From: Curtobacterium sp. MMLR14_010 | Lineage (GTDB): Bacteria; Actinomycetota; Actinomycetes; Actinomycetales; Microbacteriaceae | Assembly: GCF_001865015.1 (NCBI RefSeq) | Contig: NZ_MJGV01000079.1 | Location: forward strand, 21,512-85,511 | DNA: 64,000 bases | Direction: 5' to 3' | Shown: in pieces, positions 51,624-64,000 of the stretch | Layout: every line of letters begins with the position of its first letter | Numbering within the stretch: the first letter of the stretch is position 1 | Notes under the pieces: model-generated | What the model was told of the DNA's origin: nothing | Seen by the model: only the letters and a program-made list of their open reading frames with translations | The model's database searches: none | Translations under genes and position numbers: made by a program

Positions 51624-52508
51624 ATGGAGATCGGTCTTGTCGGCCTCGGGAAGATGGGCAACAACATGCGTGCGCGTCTGCGCAACGCAGGGATCGACGT
51701 CGTCGGGTACGACGCCAACCCCGCCGTCTCGGACGTCGCTGACCTCGGCGCCCTCGCGAAGGCCCTGACCGGCCCGCGTCTGGTCTGGGTCATGGTCCCC
51801 CACGGGAAGATCACGGACGACGTCATCACCGACCTCGCCGAGGTCCTCGAGCCGGGTGACCTCGTCATCGACGGCGGCAACTCGAAGTGGCTCGACGACG
51901 AGGTGCACGCCAAGCTCCTCGACGCCAAGGGCATCCGCTACATGGACGTCGGCGTCTCCGGTGGTGTCTGGGGCCTCGACAACGGCTACGGCCTGATGGT
52001 CGGTGGCGACGCCGCCGACGTCGAGCGCGCCATGCCGGTGTTCGACGCGCTCCGCCCCGAGGGCCCGCGCGAAGAGGGCTTCTCGCACGCCGGCCCGATC
52101 GGCGCTGGCCACTACGCCAAGATGGTCCACAACGGCATCGAGTACGCGATCATGCAGGCGTACGGCGAGGGCTACGAGCTCCTCGAGGCCAAGGACCTGA
52201 TCAAGGACGTCCCGGCGGTCTTCGCCGGATGGCAGCGCGGCACGGTCGTGCGCTCCTGGCTCCTCGACCTCATGGTGCTCGCCCTCAACGAGGACCCGCA
52301 GCTCACCGAGCTCGAGGGCTACGTCGAGGACTCGGGCGAGGGTCGCTGGACGCTCGAAGAGGGCATCGAGCTCGCCGTGCCGATGCCGGCGCTCTCGGCG
52401 TCGATCTTCGCGCGCTTCGTCTCGCGTCAGGGCAGCGCGTCCCCGACGATGAAGGCCGTCGCGGCGCTCCGCAACCAGTTCGGCGGCCACGCCGTCAAGA
52501 AGTCCTAG
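51624..52508 (+). CDS. gnd: 6-phosphogluconate dehydrogenase, decarboxylating (short type)
   Basis: 294 residues, GAAGGAAATC before ATG 51624. Rossmann motif LVGLGKMGNNMRARL, substrate motif GVSGGVWGLDNGYGLMVGG and the catalytic GHYAKMVHNGIEYAIMQAYG. The ~300-residue form (GndA/YqeC type) is standard between dnaN and recF in actinobacteria. Makes ribulose 5-phosphate and NAD(P)H. Confidence 0.95.
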   Translation: MEIGLVGLGKMGNNMRARLRNAGIDVVGYDANPAVSDVADLGALAKALTGPRLVWVMVPHGKITDDVITDLAEVLEPGDLVIDGGNSKWLDDEVHAKLLDAKGIRYMDVGVSGGVWGLDNGYGLMVGGDAADVERAMPVFDALRPEGPREEGFSHAGPIGAGHYAKMVHNGIEYAIMQAYGEGYELLEAKDLIKDVPAVFAGWQRGTVVRSWLLDLMVLALNEDPQLTELEGYVEDSGEGRWTLEEGIELAVPMPALSASIFARFVSRQGSASPTMKAVAALRNQFGGHAVKKS

Positions 52509-52539
52509 GACTTCCCGGGGGAACCCGGCCTCGGCCCGC

Positions 52540-53799
52540 GTGCACGTCGACCATCTCCAACTGACCGACTTCCGGAACTACCGGCAGGCGGAGGTCGACT
52601 TCGCACGCGGGCCGAACCTGTTCGTCGGGCGGAACGGCCAGGGCAAGACGAACCTCGTCGAGTCCATCGCCTACCTGTCCACGCTCGGGTCGCACCGCGT
52701 GCCGACGGACGCCGCCCTCGTGCGACAGGGGTGCAACGCGGCTATCGTGCGTGCCCGGCTCGCGCACGAGGACCGGAGCATCCTCGCCGAGGTGCAGATC
52801 AACCGCTCGGGGTCGAACCGGGCGCAGGTGAACCGCTCGGCGATCAAGCCGCGCGAGCTCCCGCGCTACTGCACGAGCGTGCTCTTCGCACCGGAGGACC
52901 TGGCGCTCGTCCGTGGCGAACCGTCTGGCCGTCGCCGCATGCTCGACGAGCTCCTCGTGCAGATCGCGCCCCGGATGCAGGGCGTCATCGCCGACTACGA
53001 CCGCACACTCCGGCAGCGCAACACCCTGCTGAAGTCGGCGAGGAACTCCGGCGCCAAGGCCGGGTCGCTCTCGACGCTCGAGGTCTGGGACGAGCGGCTC
53101 GTGGCGTTCGGCTCCGAGATCATCGCCGCCCGAGACCACCTGACCCGCCGGCTCGCCCCGTTCGTCGCGGAGTCGTACTCGATGGTCGCCGGCGAGCGGC
53201 ACGAGGCCTCGATCACCGGGGTGCTCTCCGTGCGGGGCGGCGACCCGGAGGACGCGAGCGCCACGGATCCCGTGCTCGGCACCCCGGACGAGCCCGTCAC
53301 GGTCCCCGCGGCGGCCGAGGCCTTCCGCCAGGCGCTGGAACGTCGTCGTCGCGACGAACTCGACCGCGGCCTGACGCTCGCCGGGCCCCACCGCGACGAC
53401 GTCCTCTTCACCCTGAACGGGTTACCTGCCCGTGGCTACGCCAGTCACGGGGAGTCGTGGTCGTTCGCGCTCGCGATCCAGCTCGCGTCAGCGTCGATCC
53501 TGCGTGCGGAGTCGAGCCTCGGTGACCCGATCATCATCCTCGACGACGTCTTCGCGGAACTCGACGAGTCGCGGCGGGAACGGCTCGGCACCGCGGTGGC
53601 GGACTACGAGCAGGTCCTCATCACCGCCGCGGTGTTCGGTGACGTCCCCGGGCAGCTGGCCGCGCACACCGTGCGGATCGAGGCCGGCACCATCGTGACC
53701 GACGAGACGGAGCCGAGCCGAGCCTCCAGTCCGACGATGCCGACGGAACCCGCGGATCCGTCGGAACCCGCGGATCCGACCGCCGTGACGGAGGCCTGA
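52540..53799 (+). CDS. recF: DNA repair and recombination protein RecF
   Basis: 419 residues from GTG 52540. Walker A FVGRNGQGKTNLVESIAYL near residues 28-46, signature region LTLAGPHRDDVLFTLNG, Walker B IIILDDVFAELDESRR. Loads RecA at gaps with RecOR. The C-terminus has a short EPADPSEPADPT repeat. The stop overlaps the next start (TGATG). Confidence 0.96.
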   Translation: MHVDHLQLTDFRNYRQAEVDFARGPNLFVGRNGQGKTNLVESIAYLSTLGSHRVPTDAALVRQGCNAAIVRARLAHEDRSILAEVQINRSGSNRAQVNRSAIKPRELPRYCTSVLFAPEDLALVRGEPSGRRRMLDELLVQIAPRMQGVIADYDRTLRQRNTLLKSARNSGAKAGSLSTLEVWDERLVAFGSEIIAARDHLTRRLAPFVAESYSMVAGERHEASITGVLSVRGGDPEDASATDPVLGTPDEPVTVPAAAEAFRQALERRRRDELDRGLTLAGPHRDDVLFTLNGLPARGYASHGESWSFALAIQLASASILRAESSLGDPIIILDDVFAELDESRRERLGTAVADYEQVLITAAVFGDVPGQLAAHTVRIEAGTIVTDETEPSRASSPTMPTEPADPSEPADPTAVTEA

Positions 53800-54299
53800 T
53801 GCCCAGGCCGTGGAAGCCAACCGAACCCAGCCGCGTGTACCAGCACATGAAGGCGGTGTTCGGGGACCCGGGCAAGCGTGGGGTCGACGCCCGTCGGCGC
53901 CGTGCCAAGGAGATCGACGCCGACACCGTGCCGTACGGCCGTGGTCGGGAGCCGAAGGGCCTCGGTGACATCGTCGGGTCGCTCGCTGCAGAACTCGGTT
54001 GGACGGAGCCGTTGGCGCGGTCGGAGCTCTTCGTGGACTGGCCGAGCGTGGTCGGTGAGGAACTCGCGAAGCACTCCCGGCCGACCGACATCGAGGACGG
54101 TGCGCTGCTCATCCGGTGCGACTCGACGGCGTGGGCGACACAGCTCCGACTGATGCGGGCGAGCGTCACCACGACCATCGCGGAGCGGCACCCGGAAGCA
54201 GGTGTCGAGTCGATACGGGTTTCCGGCCCGGACGCCCCCACCTGGAAACGTGGCCCCAGGAGCGTCCAGGGGCGCGGCCCTCGCGACACCTACGGTTGA
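53799..54299 (+). CDS. DciA/DUF721 family protein
   Basis: 166 residues from ATG 53799 overlapping the recF stop. DUF721 core LGDIVGSLAAELGWTEPLA, WPSVVGEELAKHSRP, and GALLIRCDSTAWATQLRLM. In bacteria without DnaC this family (DciA) helps load the replicative helicase, so it should act with DnaB at 16.8 kb. The Arg-rich N-terminus and tail are typical of actinobacteria. Confidence 0.92.
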   Translation: MPRPWKPTEPSRVYQHMKAVFGDPGKRGVDARRRRAKEIDADTVPYGRGREPKGLGDIVGSLAAELGWTEPLARSELFVDWPSVVGEELAKHSRPTDIEDGALLIRCDSTAWATQLRLMRASVTTTIAERHPEAGVESIRVSGPDAPTWKRGPRSVQGRGPRDTYG

Positions 54300-56435
<2,136 letters not shown>

Positions 56436-56552
56436 TCACCGGACCGGAGGCGCGGCGCCTGCTGCGTGCACTGGTCCTGACCACCTGTGGTCGCGCCCGG
56501 CGCGACGAACGCCACCACGGCCTCCTGGCCGTCAGAAAGGTAGCCGAGCCAG

Positions 56553-59190
<2,638 letters not shown>

Positions 59191-59198
<8 letters not shown>

Positions 59199-59598
59199 TG
59201 TCGCCGAGAAGCTCCAGAGGAAGGCGAAGCGACCCGTCGGCACCCGACAGGTCCGTCTGCGCCTCGTCTACCTCGACTTCTGGTCGGTGGTGAAGCTGAG
59301 CTTCCTCATCGCCCTCGCCGGCAGCATCGTGATCGTCGTCGCGACCGCACTGGTCTGGCTCATCCTCAACCAGACCGGGGTGTTCGAGAAGGTCGACATG
59401 CTGCTGAAGGACGTCACCGGTCAGAACAGCTACTCGATCATGGACCAGTTCTCGCTGGGCCAGGTCCTCGGGTTCTCGATCGTCGTCGGCATCCTCAACG
59501 TCGTCGTCGGCACCGTGCTCGGCGCCATCGTGAGCGTGCTGTACAACCTCAGCGTGCGGATCACGGGCGGCCTGCTCGTCGGCTTCACCAACAACTGA
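59191..59598 (+). CDS. DUF3566 transmembrane protein
   Basis: 135 residues from ATG 59191, overlapping gyrA by 8 bp. Basic N-terminus ([20 protein letters not shown]), two membrane helices (about 37-60 and 88-115) and a central [20 protein letters not shown]. Constantly found after gyrA in actinobacteria; proposed envelope or division role is not settled. Confidence 0.92.
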
Positions 59599-59673
59599 CA
59601 CACTCGGCCGGATGAGGCCGATCGCTCGATTTCGTTCCCACGACTTCCTGCGGTAGGCTTTCATCCGGTCTGA

Positions 59674-59750
59674 GGGGCTATAGCTCAGGCGGTTAGAGCG
59701 CTTCGCTGATAACGAAGAGGTCCAAGGTTCAAGTCCTTGTAGCCCCACCA
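59674..59750 (+). tRNA. ileT: tRNA-Ile (GAT)
   Basis: Complete cloverleaf: acceptor GGGGCTA/TAGCCCC, D-arm GCTC...GAGC, anticodon stem CTTCG/CGAAG with loop CTGATAA (anticodon GAT at 59708-59710), T-arm CAAGG TTCAAGT CCTTG, encoded CCA at 59748-59750. Confidence 0.97.
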
Positions 59751-59803
59751 CAATTCAACTCCCGCGTCGGAAGTCTCGGCGTGGCGGCCGGTTCGGTCGC
59801 TCC

Positions 59804-59876
59804 GGGGCCTTAGCTCAGTTGGTAGAGCGCTGCCTTTGCAAGGCAGATGTCAGGAGTTCGAATCTCCTAGGCTCCA
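59804..59876 (+). tRNA. alaT: tRNA-Ala (TGC)
   Basis: Complete cloverleaf: acceptor GGGGCCT/AGGCTCC with one G-T, anticodon stem CTGCC/GGCAG with loop TTTGCAA (anticodon TGC at 59837-59839), T-arm AGGAG TTCGAAT CTCCT. No CCA is encoded (ACGT follows), so CCA must be added by the cca product at 32.3 kb. Confidence 0.97.
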
Positions 59877-60024
59877 CGTACTCTCGGCCCCTGGTCGGTG
59901 ACTCGTTCGCCCGCCCAGGGGCTTCGTGCTTTCCCGGTGCGCGCTCCTGCCCCGGGTCCTCCCGTCGAGTGGTCGCAACACCCCGCTGCCGTGCGCTGAG
60001 TGGTCGCACGTCGTCGGTCTAGGT

Positions 60025-60205
60025 CGCCGCAGGCGACGGTTCGTGGCCGGTGGGCGGGACGCGGGCGGTCTGTCGTGACCGATCGGCGGGCCGGAGGCTC
60101 GTGCGGGGCGCGATGGGCCTCCCGTCCGGCGGTCCAGCCGCGGTGACGTCGCACTTCGTGTCGGCTCGCCGGTCGCCGAGGCGACACGAAATGCGATCTC
60201 GGCGC
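60025..60205. repeat. Tandem long repeat, unit 1, with imperfect hairpin
   Basis: First of two ~190-bp direct repeats (next at 60236). Shared landmarks: GGCGACGG, TCGTGGCCGGTGGGCGG, GGAGGCTCGTG, CCTCCCGTCCGGCG. It ends in an inverted repeat GTCGCACTTCGTGTCG (60148-60163) / CGACACGAAATGCGAT (60182-60197), 14 of 16 matching. The 623-bp gap 59877-60499 has no gene. Confidence 0.7.
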
Positions 60206-60235
60206 CGCGACCGGTCACGGGTCGTCGGCGCGGGG

Positions 60236-60426
60236 CGCCGTAGGCGACGGGTCGTGGCCGGTGGGCGGACGTGTGCGGTGCGTCGTGACCACTCGGCGGG
60301 CTGGAGGCTCGTGGCGGGGCCGGGGCGAGCCTCCCGTCCGGCGTGTGGCTGGCCGGGTGGCGGTGAGGTCGCACTTCGTGTCGGGTCCCCGGCGACCGAG
60401 GCGACACGAAGTGCGACCTCAGCGCT
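60236..60426. repeat. Tandem long repeat, unit 2, with perfect 19-bp hairpin
   Basis: Second direct repeat. Its closing inverted repeat is perfect: GAGGTCGCACTTCGTGTCG (60365-60383) and its complement (60402-60420) with an 18-nt loop. The outer parts have drifted from unit 1, but the hairpin has become or stayed perfect, which suggests it is the functional part. Confidence 0.75.
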
Positions 60427-60450
60427 GTGGGCTCAGGACCCCCGGGAACG

Positions 60451-60485
60451 ACGAAGGGCCCCGGCGCAGTGCCGGGGCCCTTCGT
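60451..60485 (-). terminator. Intrinsic terminator, perfect 15-bp stem
   Basis: ACGAAGGGCCCCGGC (60451-60465) and its exact complement (60471-60485), loop GCAGT. It lies 15 bp past the stop of the leftward gene at 60500 and ends that transcript. Confidence 0.88.
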
Positions 60486-60499
60486 ACGAACCGGAGAGG

Positions 60500-61075
60500 T
60501 CAGGCTGCGGTCTTGTCCGCGGAGTCGGAGTCGTCGGCAACCCAGAGGTCGTCGTCGGCTCGGAGCGTCTGGTACGCGGCGTAGGCGGCACCGGCGACGG
60601 CGACGACACCGACGATGATCAGCGCGACACCCCCGAAGCCGAGGCCCTTCTTCTGCTGCGACGGGACGTACTTCGCAGCGGCCTTCTTCGCGGCCTTGCT
60701 CTTCTTCTGAGCGTTCTTCACGAGCTTCTTGACGCGGGGGTCCTTCGCGAGGTCGCCCACGCTCATGACCGAACCCGCGGTCGAGACCAGGCCGGGGATG
60801 ACCTCGGTCTGGAACCGGTGCGAAGCGGTCTGTGCTGCCGACGTGGCAGCGTGGACACCTGTGGCGACAGCCGGGCGGATGCCGTTGTCGATCGCGTTCT
60901 GCACGCGGGGTGCGATGTCCTTGCGTGCTGCGTCAGCGGCGTGCGAGCGGGCCTCGGCGAGGATCTCGTTCGCGTGCTCGAGCACCTTGCGCTGCTCGCC
61001 GAGGAGCGAGGCGGTCTTGCCCTTGAGCTTCTTGATCTGCTTCCGGCGCTTGCGCGGCAGTTCGATCGTCGTCAT
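60500..61075 (-). CDS. Hypothetical protein with one C-terminal membrane helix, 191 residues
   Basis: ATG 61075 with GGAGG at good spacing. N-terminus ELPRKRRKQIKKLKGKTASL is very basic, followed by Ala-rich coiled helices (ANEILAEARSHAADAARKD), a Lys/Ala-rich segment and a single membrane helix near 150-172 (GGVALIIVGVVAVAGAAYAA), then an acidic tail. No enzyme motif. Such proteins are conserved near the gyrase block of this group but unnamed. Confidence 0.65.
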   Translation of the reverse strand: MTTIELPRKRRKQIKKLKGKTASLLGEQRKVLEHANEILAEARSHAADAARKDIAPRVQNAIDNGIRPAVATGVHAATSAAQTASHRFQTEVIPGLVSTAGSVMSVGDLAKDPRVKKLVKNAQKKSKAAKKAAAKYVPSQQKKGLGFGGVALIIVGVVAVAGAAYAAYQTLRADDDLWVADDSDSADKTAA

Positions 61076-61192
61076 CTGGTACCTCCATCGGAACGGCGTG
61101 GCCCCCATCCTGCCACCGCAGCGCCTGACAGGTCACGGAGTCGTACCTGTGGGTACCGTCTGTACGCAGGGGACGCATGCGAGAATCGGAAC

Positions 61193-61732
61193 ATGTCTCT
61201 GCACACCGCTGTCGCAACGATCCACACGAACAAGGGCGACATCCGCGTCAACCTGTTCGGCAACCACGCTCCGAAGACCGTCAAGAACTTCGTCGACCTG
61301 GCCACCGGCCAGCAGGAGTGGACCCACCCGGGCACCGGCAAGGTCTCCACCGACAAGCTCTACGACGGCGTGGTCTTCCACCGCATCATCAAGGACTTCA
61401 TGATCCAGGGCGGCGACCCGCTCGGCCAGGGCATCGGCGGCCCGGGCTACCGCTTCGACGACGAGATCTCGCCCGAGCTCACCTTCCAGAACCCGTACAT
61501 CTTCGCGATGGCCAACGCGGGCCTCCAGGGCGGCCGTGGCACCAACGGCTCGCAGTTCTTCATCACGACGGTGGCGACCCCCTGGCTCCAGGGCAAGCAC
61601 ACCATCTTCGGTGAGGTCGCCGACGACGAGTCCCGCGCCGTGGTCGACGCGATCGAGGGCGTCCCCACCGACGGCCGCGACAAGCCGGTCGACGACGTCG
61701 TCATCAACAGCATCGACGTCGAGTCCGTCTGA
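61193..61732 (+). CDS. Cyclophilin-type peptidyl-prolyl isomerase
   Basis: 179 residues. Cyclophilin core: VNLFGNHAPKTVKNFVDLA, YDGVVFHRIIKDFMIQGGDP (catalytic Arg in FHRI), GRGTNGSQFFITT and KHTIFGEVADD. Cytosolic, no signal peptide. Speeds proline isomerisation in folding. Followed 2 nt later by the rhomboid gene. Confidence 0.95.
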   Translation: MSLHTAVATIHTNKGDIRVNLFGNHAPKTVKNFVDLATGQQEWTHPGTGKVSTDKLYDGVVFHRIIKDFMIQGGDPLGQGIGGPGYRFDDEISPELTFQNPYIFAMANAGLQGGRGTNGSQFFITTVATPWLQGKHTIFGEVADDESRAVVDAIEGVPTDGRDKPVDDVVINSIDVESV

Positions 61733-61734
61733 CC

Positions 61735-62586
61735 TTGACCGACCAGGCGTACAACCCGGCGAACTACTGCTACCGGCACCCGGACCGGCAGAGCTTCATC
61801 CTCTGCCAGCGGTGCGGACGGACGATCTGCACCGAGTGCCAGACGCCGGCGGCCGTCGGGGTGCACTGCCCTGAGTGCGTTCGCGAGCAGCGGGCGCAGT
61901 TCACGGCGAACCGTCGTGCGACCGGGCCCAGCGGGTTCACGGTCGCACGACGGCGCTTCGCCATGCTCGACCAGAAGGCCACGGTCGTCATCATCGCGGT
62001 CTCGGTCGCGATCTGGCTGCTCGACCAGGTGTCCGGGCGCTTCTTCACGCAGCTGCTCGGCTACAACGCGTACTACCTGCCGACGCAGCCCTGGCGGATG
62101 GTGACCTCACTGTTCGTCCACTCGGGGTTCCTCCACATCCTGTTCAACATGTGGGCGGTGTTCATCTTCGGACGGATGCTCGAGAACATGCTCGGGACGT
62201 GGCGGTTCCTCGCGCTGTACTTCCTGTCGGGCCTCGGCGGCTCGATGGCCGTGACACTGCTGGCGCCGACGACCTCGGTGGTCGGGGCCTCGGGTGCGAT
62301 CTTCGGGCTCTTCGCCGCGTTCTTCATGCTGCAGCGCAGCCTCGGGTCGAACGCGGTCTCGCTGCTCGTGATCATGGGGCTCAACCTGGTGATCGGGTTC
62401 CTCCCCGGGACGAACATCTCGTGGCAGGCCCACGTCGGTGGCATCGCGGTGGGCTTCCTCACCGGGTACGTGTTCTCGAAGACCCGCAACGTCCGGCAGC
62501 GGGGCCTGCAGATCGCCCTGCTCGTCGGAGAGGCCGTGCTCATCATCGCCCTCACGATCGTCGGCTACGTCCTGGCACTCGCCTGA
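61735..62586 (+). CDS. Rhomboid-family intramembrane serine protease
   Basis: 283 residues from TTG 61735. N-terminal zinc-ribbon-like region (CYRHPDRQSFILCQRCGR, CTEC, CPEC) then six membrane helices; HILFNMWAVFIFGRMLE, catalytic Ser in VVGASGAIFGLFAAFF, catalytic His in AHVGGIAVGFLTGYVF. Usual actinobacterial partner of the cyclophilin gene. Substrates unknown. Confidence 0.93.
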   Translation: MTDQAYNPANYCYRHPDRQSFILCQRCGRTICTECQTPAAVGVHCPECVREQRAQFTANRRATGPSGFTVARRRFAMLDQKATVVIIAVSVAIWLLDQVSGRFFTQLLGYNAYYLPTQPWRMVTSLFVHSGFLHILFNMWAVFIFGRMLENMLGTWRFLALYFLSGLGGSMAVTLLAPTTSVVGASGAIFGLFAAFFMLQRSLGSNAVSLLVIMGLNLVIGFLPGTNISWQAHVGGIAVGFLTGYVFSKTRNVRQRGLQIALLVGEAVLIIALTIVGYVLALA

Positions 62587-62596
62587 CGACCTGACC

Positions 62597-62704
62597 GAGC
62601 CGCGCACCGCGAACGACCGGTGCACCGCCAACACCCGGTGCACAACGAACGCCCGGTGCACCACGAACGCTTGGTGCACCACGGACACCCGGTTCACCAC
62701 GAAC
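62597..62704. repeat. 18-bp tandem repeats, about six units
   Basis: Starting 10 bp after the rhomboid stop, units of 18 bp follow head to tail (62597, 62615, 62633, 62651, 62669, 62687), of form GCCCGGTGCACCACGAAC with 1-5 changes each. The array ends exactly where a terminator stem begins. It does not read as CRISPR: no spacers. Confidence 0.8.
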
Positions 62705-62733
62705 GCCCCGTCACTGTTGTGGCGGGGCGTTTT
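62702..62733 (+). terminator. Intrinsic terminator after the rhomboid gene
   Basis: AACGCCCCG (62702-62710) and CGGGGCGTT (62723-62731), inner pairs TCAC/GTGG, followed by TTTTC. Classic rightward terminator. Confidence 0.85.
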
Positions 62734-62739
62734 CGTACC

Positions 62740-62802
62740 TGTGGACAACCCGGTGAGTTACACGGGTGTGATTATCCCCAGTGTGGAAAGACCTGTGGAC
62801 AA
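62740..62802. promoter_or_regulatory. DnaA-box-like cluster beside crgA
   Basis: Exact TGTGGACAA at 62740-62748 and 62794-62802, with TTATCCCCA at 62772-62780 and a further TGTGGAAAG nearby. It lies between converging transcripts (rhomboid and crgA), so it is not an obvious promoter; a titration site for DnaA is possible. Several TGTGGAGAA-like words follow to 62897, with four GAGAAC hexamers at 62893-62916. Confidence 0.5.
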
Positions 62803-62913
62803 CTCGGGGGTCAGGGTGTGGAACTCGATGTGGAGAACGTCGTCTTCTGTGGAGAACCCAGATTTCGCGAGCTCGAACAGCCCTTCCCTGTGGAGAACGA
62901 GAACGAGAACGAG

Positions 62914-62947
62914 AACGCCCGCCGCACCAGAGGGTGCAGCGGGCGTT
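62914..62947 (-). terminator. Terminator after crgA
   Basis: AACGCCCGCCGCACC (62914-62928) pairs with GGGTGCAGCGGGCGTT (62932-62947) with one mismatch and a short loop; 20 bp past the crgA stop on the minus strand. Confidence 0.8.
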
Positions 62948-62967
62948 GTCAGGAGATCAGATGGGGC

Positions 62968-63225
62968 TCAGCGCCACCGTGTGGTCATCAGGAAGCCGAC
63001 GAACATGATGCCGAAGCCGACGAGGATGTTCCACGAGTTGAGCGACGGCACCGGGAGCGTGCCCTGCGAGATGTAGAAGACGATCACCCAGGCGAGCCCG
63101 ATCAGCATGAAGCCGAACATCACCGGCTTGAACCACACGGGGTTGGGCTGATCGCCCGCCGTGTCGACCGAGTCGGCTCGGGTGGTCGTCCGGGCGGGCT
63201 TGGTGCGGTCCTTGTCCTTGGCCAT
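62968..63225 (-). CDS. crgA: Cell-division protein CrgA
   Basis: 85 residues from ATG 63225. Basic polar N-terminus, then two membrane helices (NPVWFKPVMFGFMLIGLAWV onward, and NILVGFGIMFVGFLM) with the conserved PxPxLxSWN segment LPVPSLNSWN between. CrgA helps assemble the division septum with FtsZ and penicillin-binding proteins. Divergent from the amidotransferase gene. Confidence 0.95.
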   Translation of the reverse strand: MAKDKDRTKPARTTTRADSVDTAGDQPNPVWFKPVMFGFMLIGLAWVIVFYISQGTLPVPSLNSWNILVGFGIMFVGFLMTTRWR

Positions 63226-63307
63226 GGCCGGTATCCTACCGTGAACATGTGTGCGCACGGGCTGCACAGAGCCTCTGCACGACCCCCACGAGTACGGTGA
63301 ACCGACC

Positions 63308-63952
63308 ATGACCAGGATCCTCGTCGTCGACAACTACGACAGCTTCGTCTACACGCTCAACGGCTACGTCCAGCAGCTCGGCGCGCAGACCGACGTCGTG
63401 CGGAACGACGCCTTCCCCGAGTCCGAGATCGCGGACCGGCTCGCCGAGTACGACGGCGTGCTGCTCTCGCCGGGTCCGGGCACCCCCGGGGACGCCGGCG
63501 TCTCGATCGCAACGGTGCATGCCGCCATCGACGCCGACAAGCCCTTGCTCGGCGTCTGCCTCGGGCACCAGGCCATCGCCGAGGCACTGGGTGCGACGGT
63601 GACGCACGCCGAAGAACTCATGCACGGCAAGACCTCGCAGGTCGACCACGACGACAGCACGCTGTTCGCCGGGGTCCCGCACCCGTTCACGGCGACGCGG
63701 TACCACTCGCTCGCGATCGTTGACGGCACCGTGCCCGACGAACTCACCGTGACGGCCCGGACCGGTGGCGGCGTGATCATGGGCGTGCAGCACCAGGACG
63801 CCCGCGTCTACGGCGTGCAGTTCCACCCGGAGTCCGTCCTCACCGAGGGTGGCTACCGGATGGTCGGCAACTGGCTCGAGACCACCGGTCTCACCGGTGC
63901 AGCCGACCGCGCAGCGGGCCTGGGCCCGCTGATCGCGTCCCGCCAGGCCTGA
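63308..63952 (+). CDS. pabA: Glutamine amidotransferase, aminodeoxychorismate/anthranilate synthase component II
   Basis: 214 residues from ATG 63308. Class I triad: Cys in LLGVCLGHQAIAEALG near 80, His and Glu in GVQFHPESVLTEGG near 178-180; also ILVVDNYDSFVYTLNGYV and LLSPGPGTPGDAG. It supplies ammonia for p-aminobenzoate or anthranilate. The partner subunit is not in the window, so pabA versus trpG is uncertain; the place beside crgA before the pkn genes is the actinobacterial standard. Confidence 0.92.
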   Translation: MTRILVVDNYDSFVYTLNGYVQQLGAQTDVVRNDAFPESEIADRLAEYDGVLLSPGPGTPGDAGVSIATVHAAIDADKPLLGVCLGHQAIAEALGATVTHAEELMHGKTSQVDHDDSTLFAGVPHPFTATRYHSLAIVDGTVPDELTVTARTGGGVIMGVQHQDARVYGVQFHPESVLTEGGYRMVGNWLETTGLTGAADRAAGLGPLIASRQA

Positions 63953-64000
63953 CCCTCCGGGCCTGGCCCATCAGGCCTGGACCACCGGACTGGAGGCTCG

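Noticed and set aside
62597..62704. Possible CRISPR array
   Set aside because: Units are directly adjacent with no spacers and no cas genes are present.

Overview
The window is visibly high-GC actinobacterial chromosome around the replication origin. The order rpmH-dnaA-dnaN-gnd-recF-DciA/DUF721-gyrB-gyrA-DUF3566-tRNA-Ile-tRNA-Ala, followed by a cyclophilin, a rhomboid protease, crgA and a pabA/trpG-type amidotransferase, is the layout of Microbacteriaceae. I infer a Curtobacterium-like organism from gene order and protein character, not from a database search.

Layout. (1) 1-5.9 kb: the end of an SDR gene, then a leftward locus in which a 24-residue peptide gene with a strong ribosome-binding site is followed by a TPR protein, an MFS transporter, and an S9-type alpha/beta hydrolase that reads without a stop into a photolyase-like flavoprotein. 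This is the best candidate here for an undescribed system, probably peptide processing/export or signalling. (2) 6-16.6 kb: an accessory stretch of small, mostly unrelated genes (ASCH, two GNATs, PLDc_N, DUF3800, GIY-YIG, MarR plus FAD monooxygenase, several small membrane or hypothetical proteins), sprinkled with a short dispersed repeat. (3) 16.8-32.1 kb: dnaB on one side and rplI-rpsR-ssb-rpsF on the other. These are normally adjacent; here a complete-looking but pared-down type VII secretion locus sits between them. It has an EccC/EssC ATPase, three accessory proteins and two tandem copies of a WXG100 / second small helical protein / large effector-like cassette. (4) 32.3-41.9 kb: CCA tRNA nucleotidyltransferase, a DUF6049-MurJ reading frame, trxB, trxA, an aminotransferase and a Ddl-type ligase. 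(5) 41.9-48 kb: a YdcF-type protein, a cluster of parS sites, parB-parA-rsmG-khpB-yidC-yidD-rnpA-rpmH, all leftward. (6) 48-64 kb: dnaA, oriC and the rightward gyrase block, two tRNAs, a repeat-rich gap and cell-division/folate genes.

How it works together. DnaA and the DnaA boxes at 48.0-50.4 kb start replication, DnaN is the clamp, and ParA/ParB acting on the five parS sites segregate the new origins. DciA is expected to help load DnaB. rnpA/rpmH/yidC/yidD form the usual RNA-processing and membrane-insertion operon. Additional DnaA-box-like clusters lie upstream of dnaB (18.3-18.4 kb) and beside crgA (62.7-62.8 kb). The type VII cassettes carry a WXG100 protein that is identical at the amino-acid level in both copies although the DNA differs only at silent positions, and each copy has a strong hairpin in the same intergenic position. 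That points to selection on the secretion partner and on expression stoichiometry.
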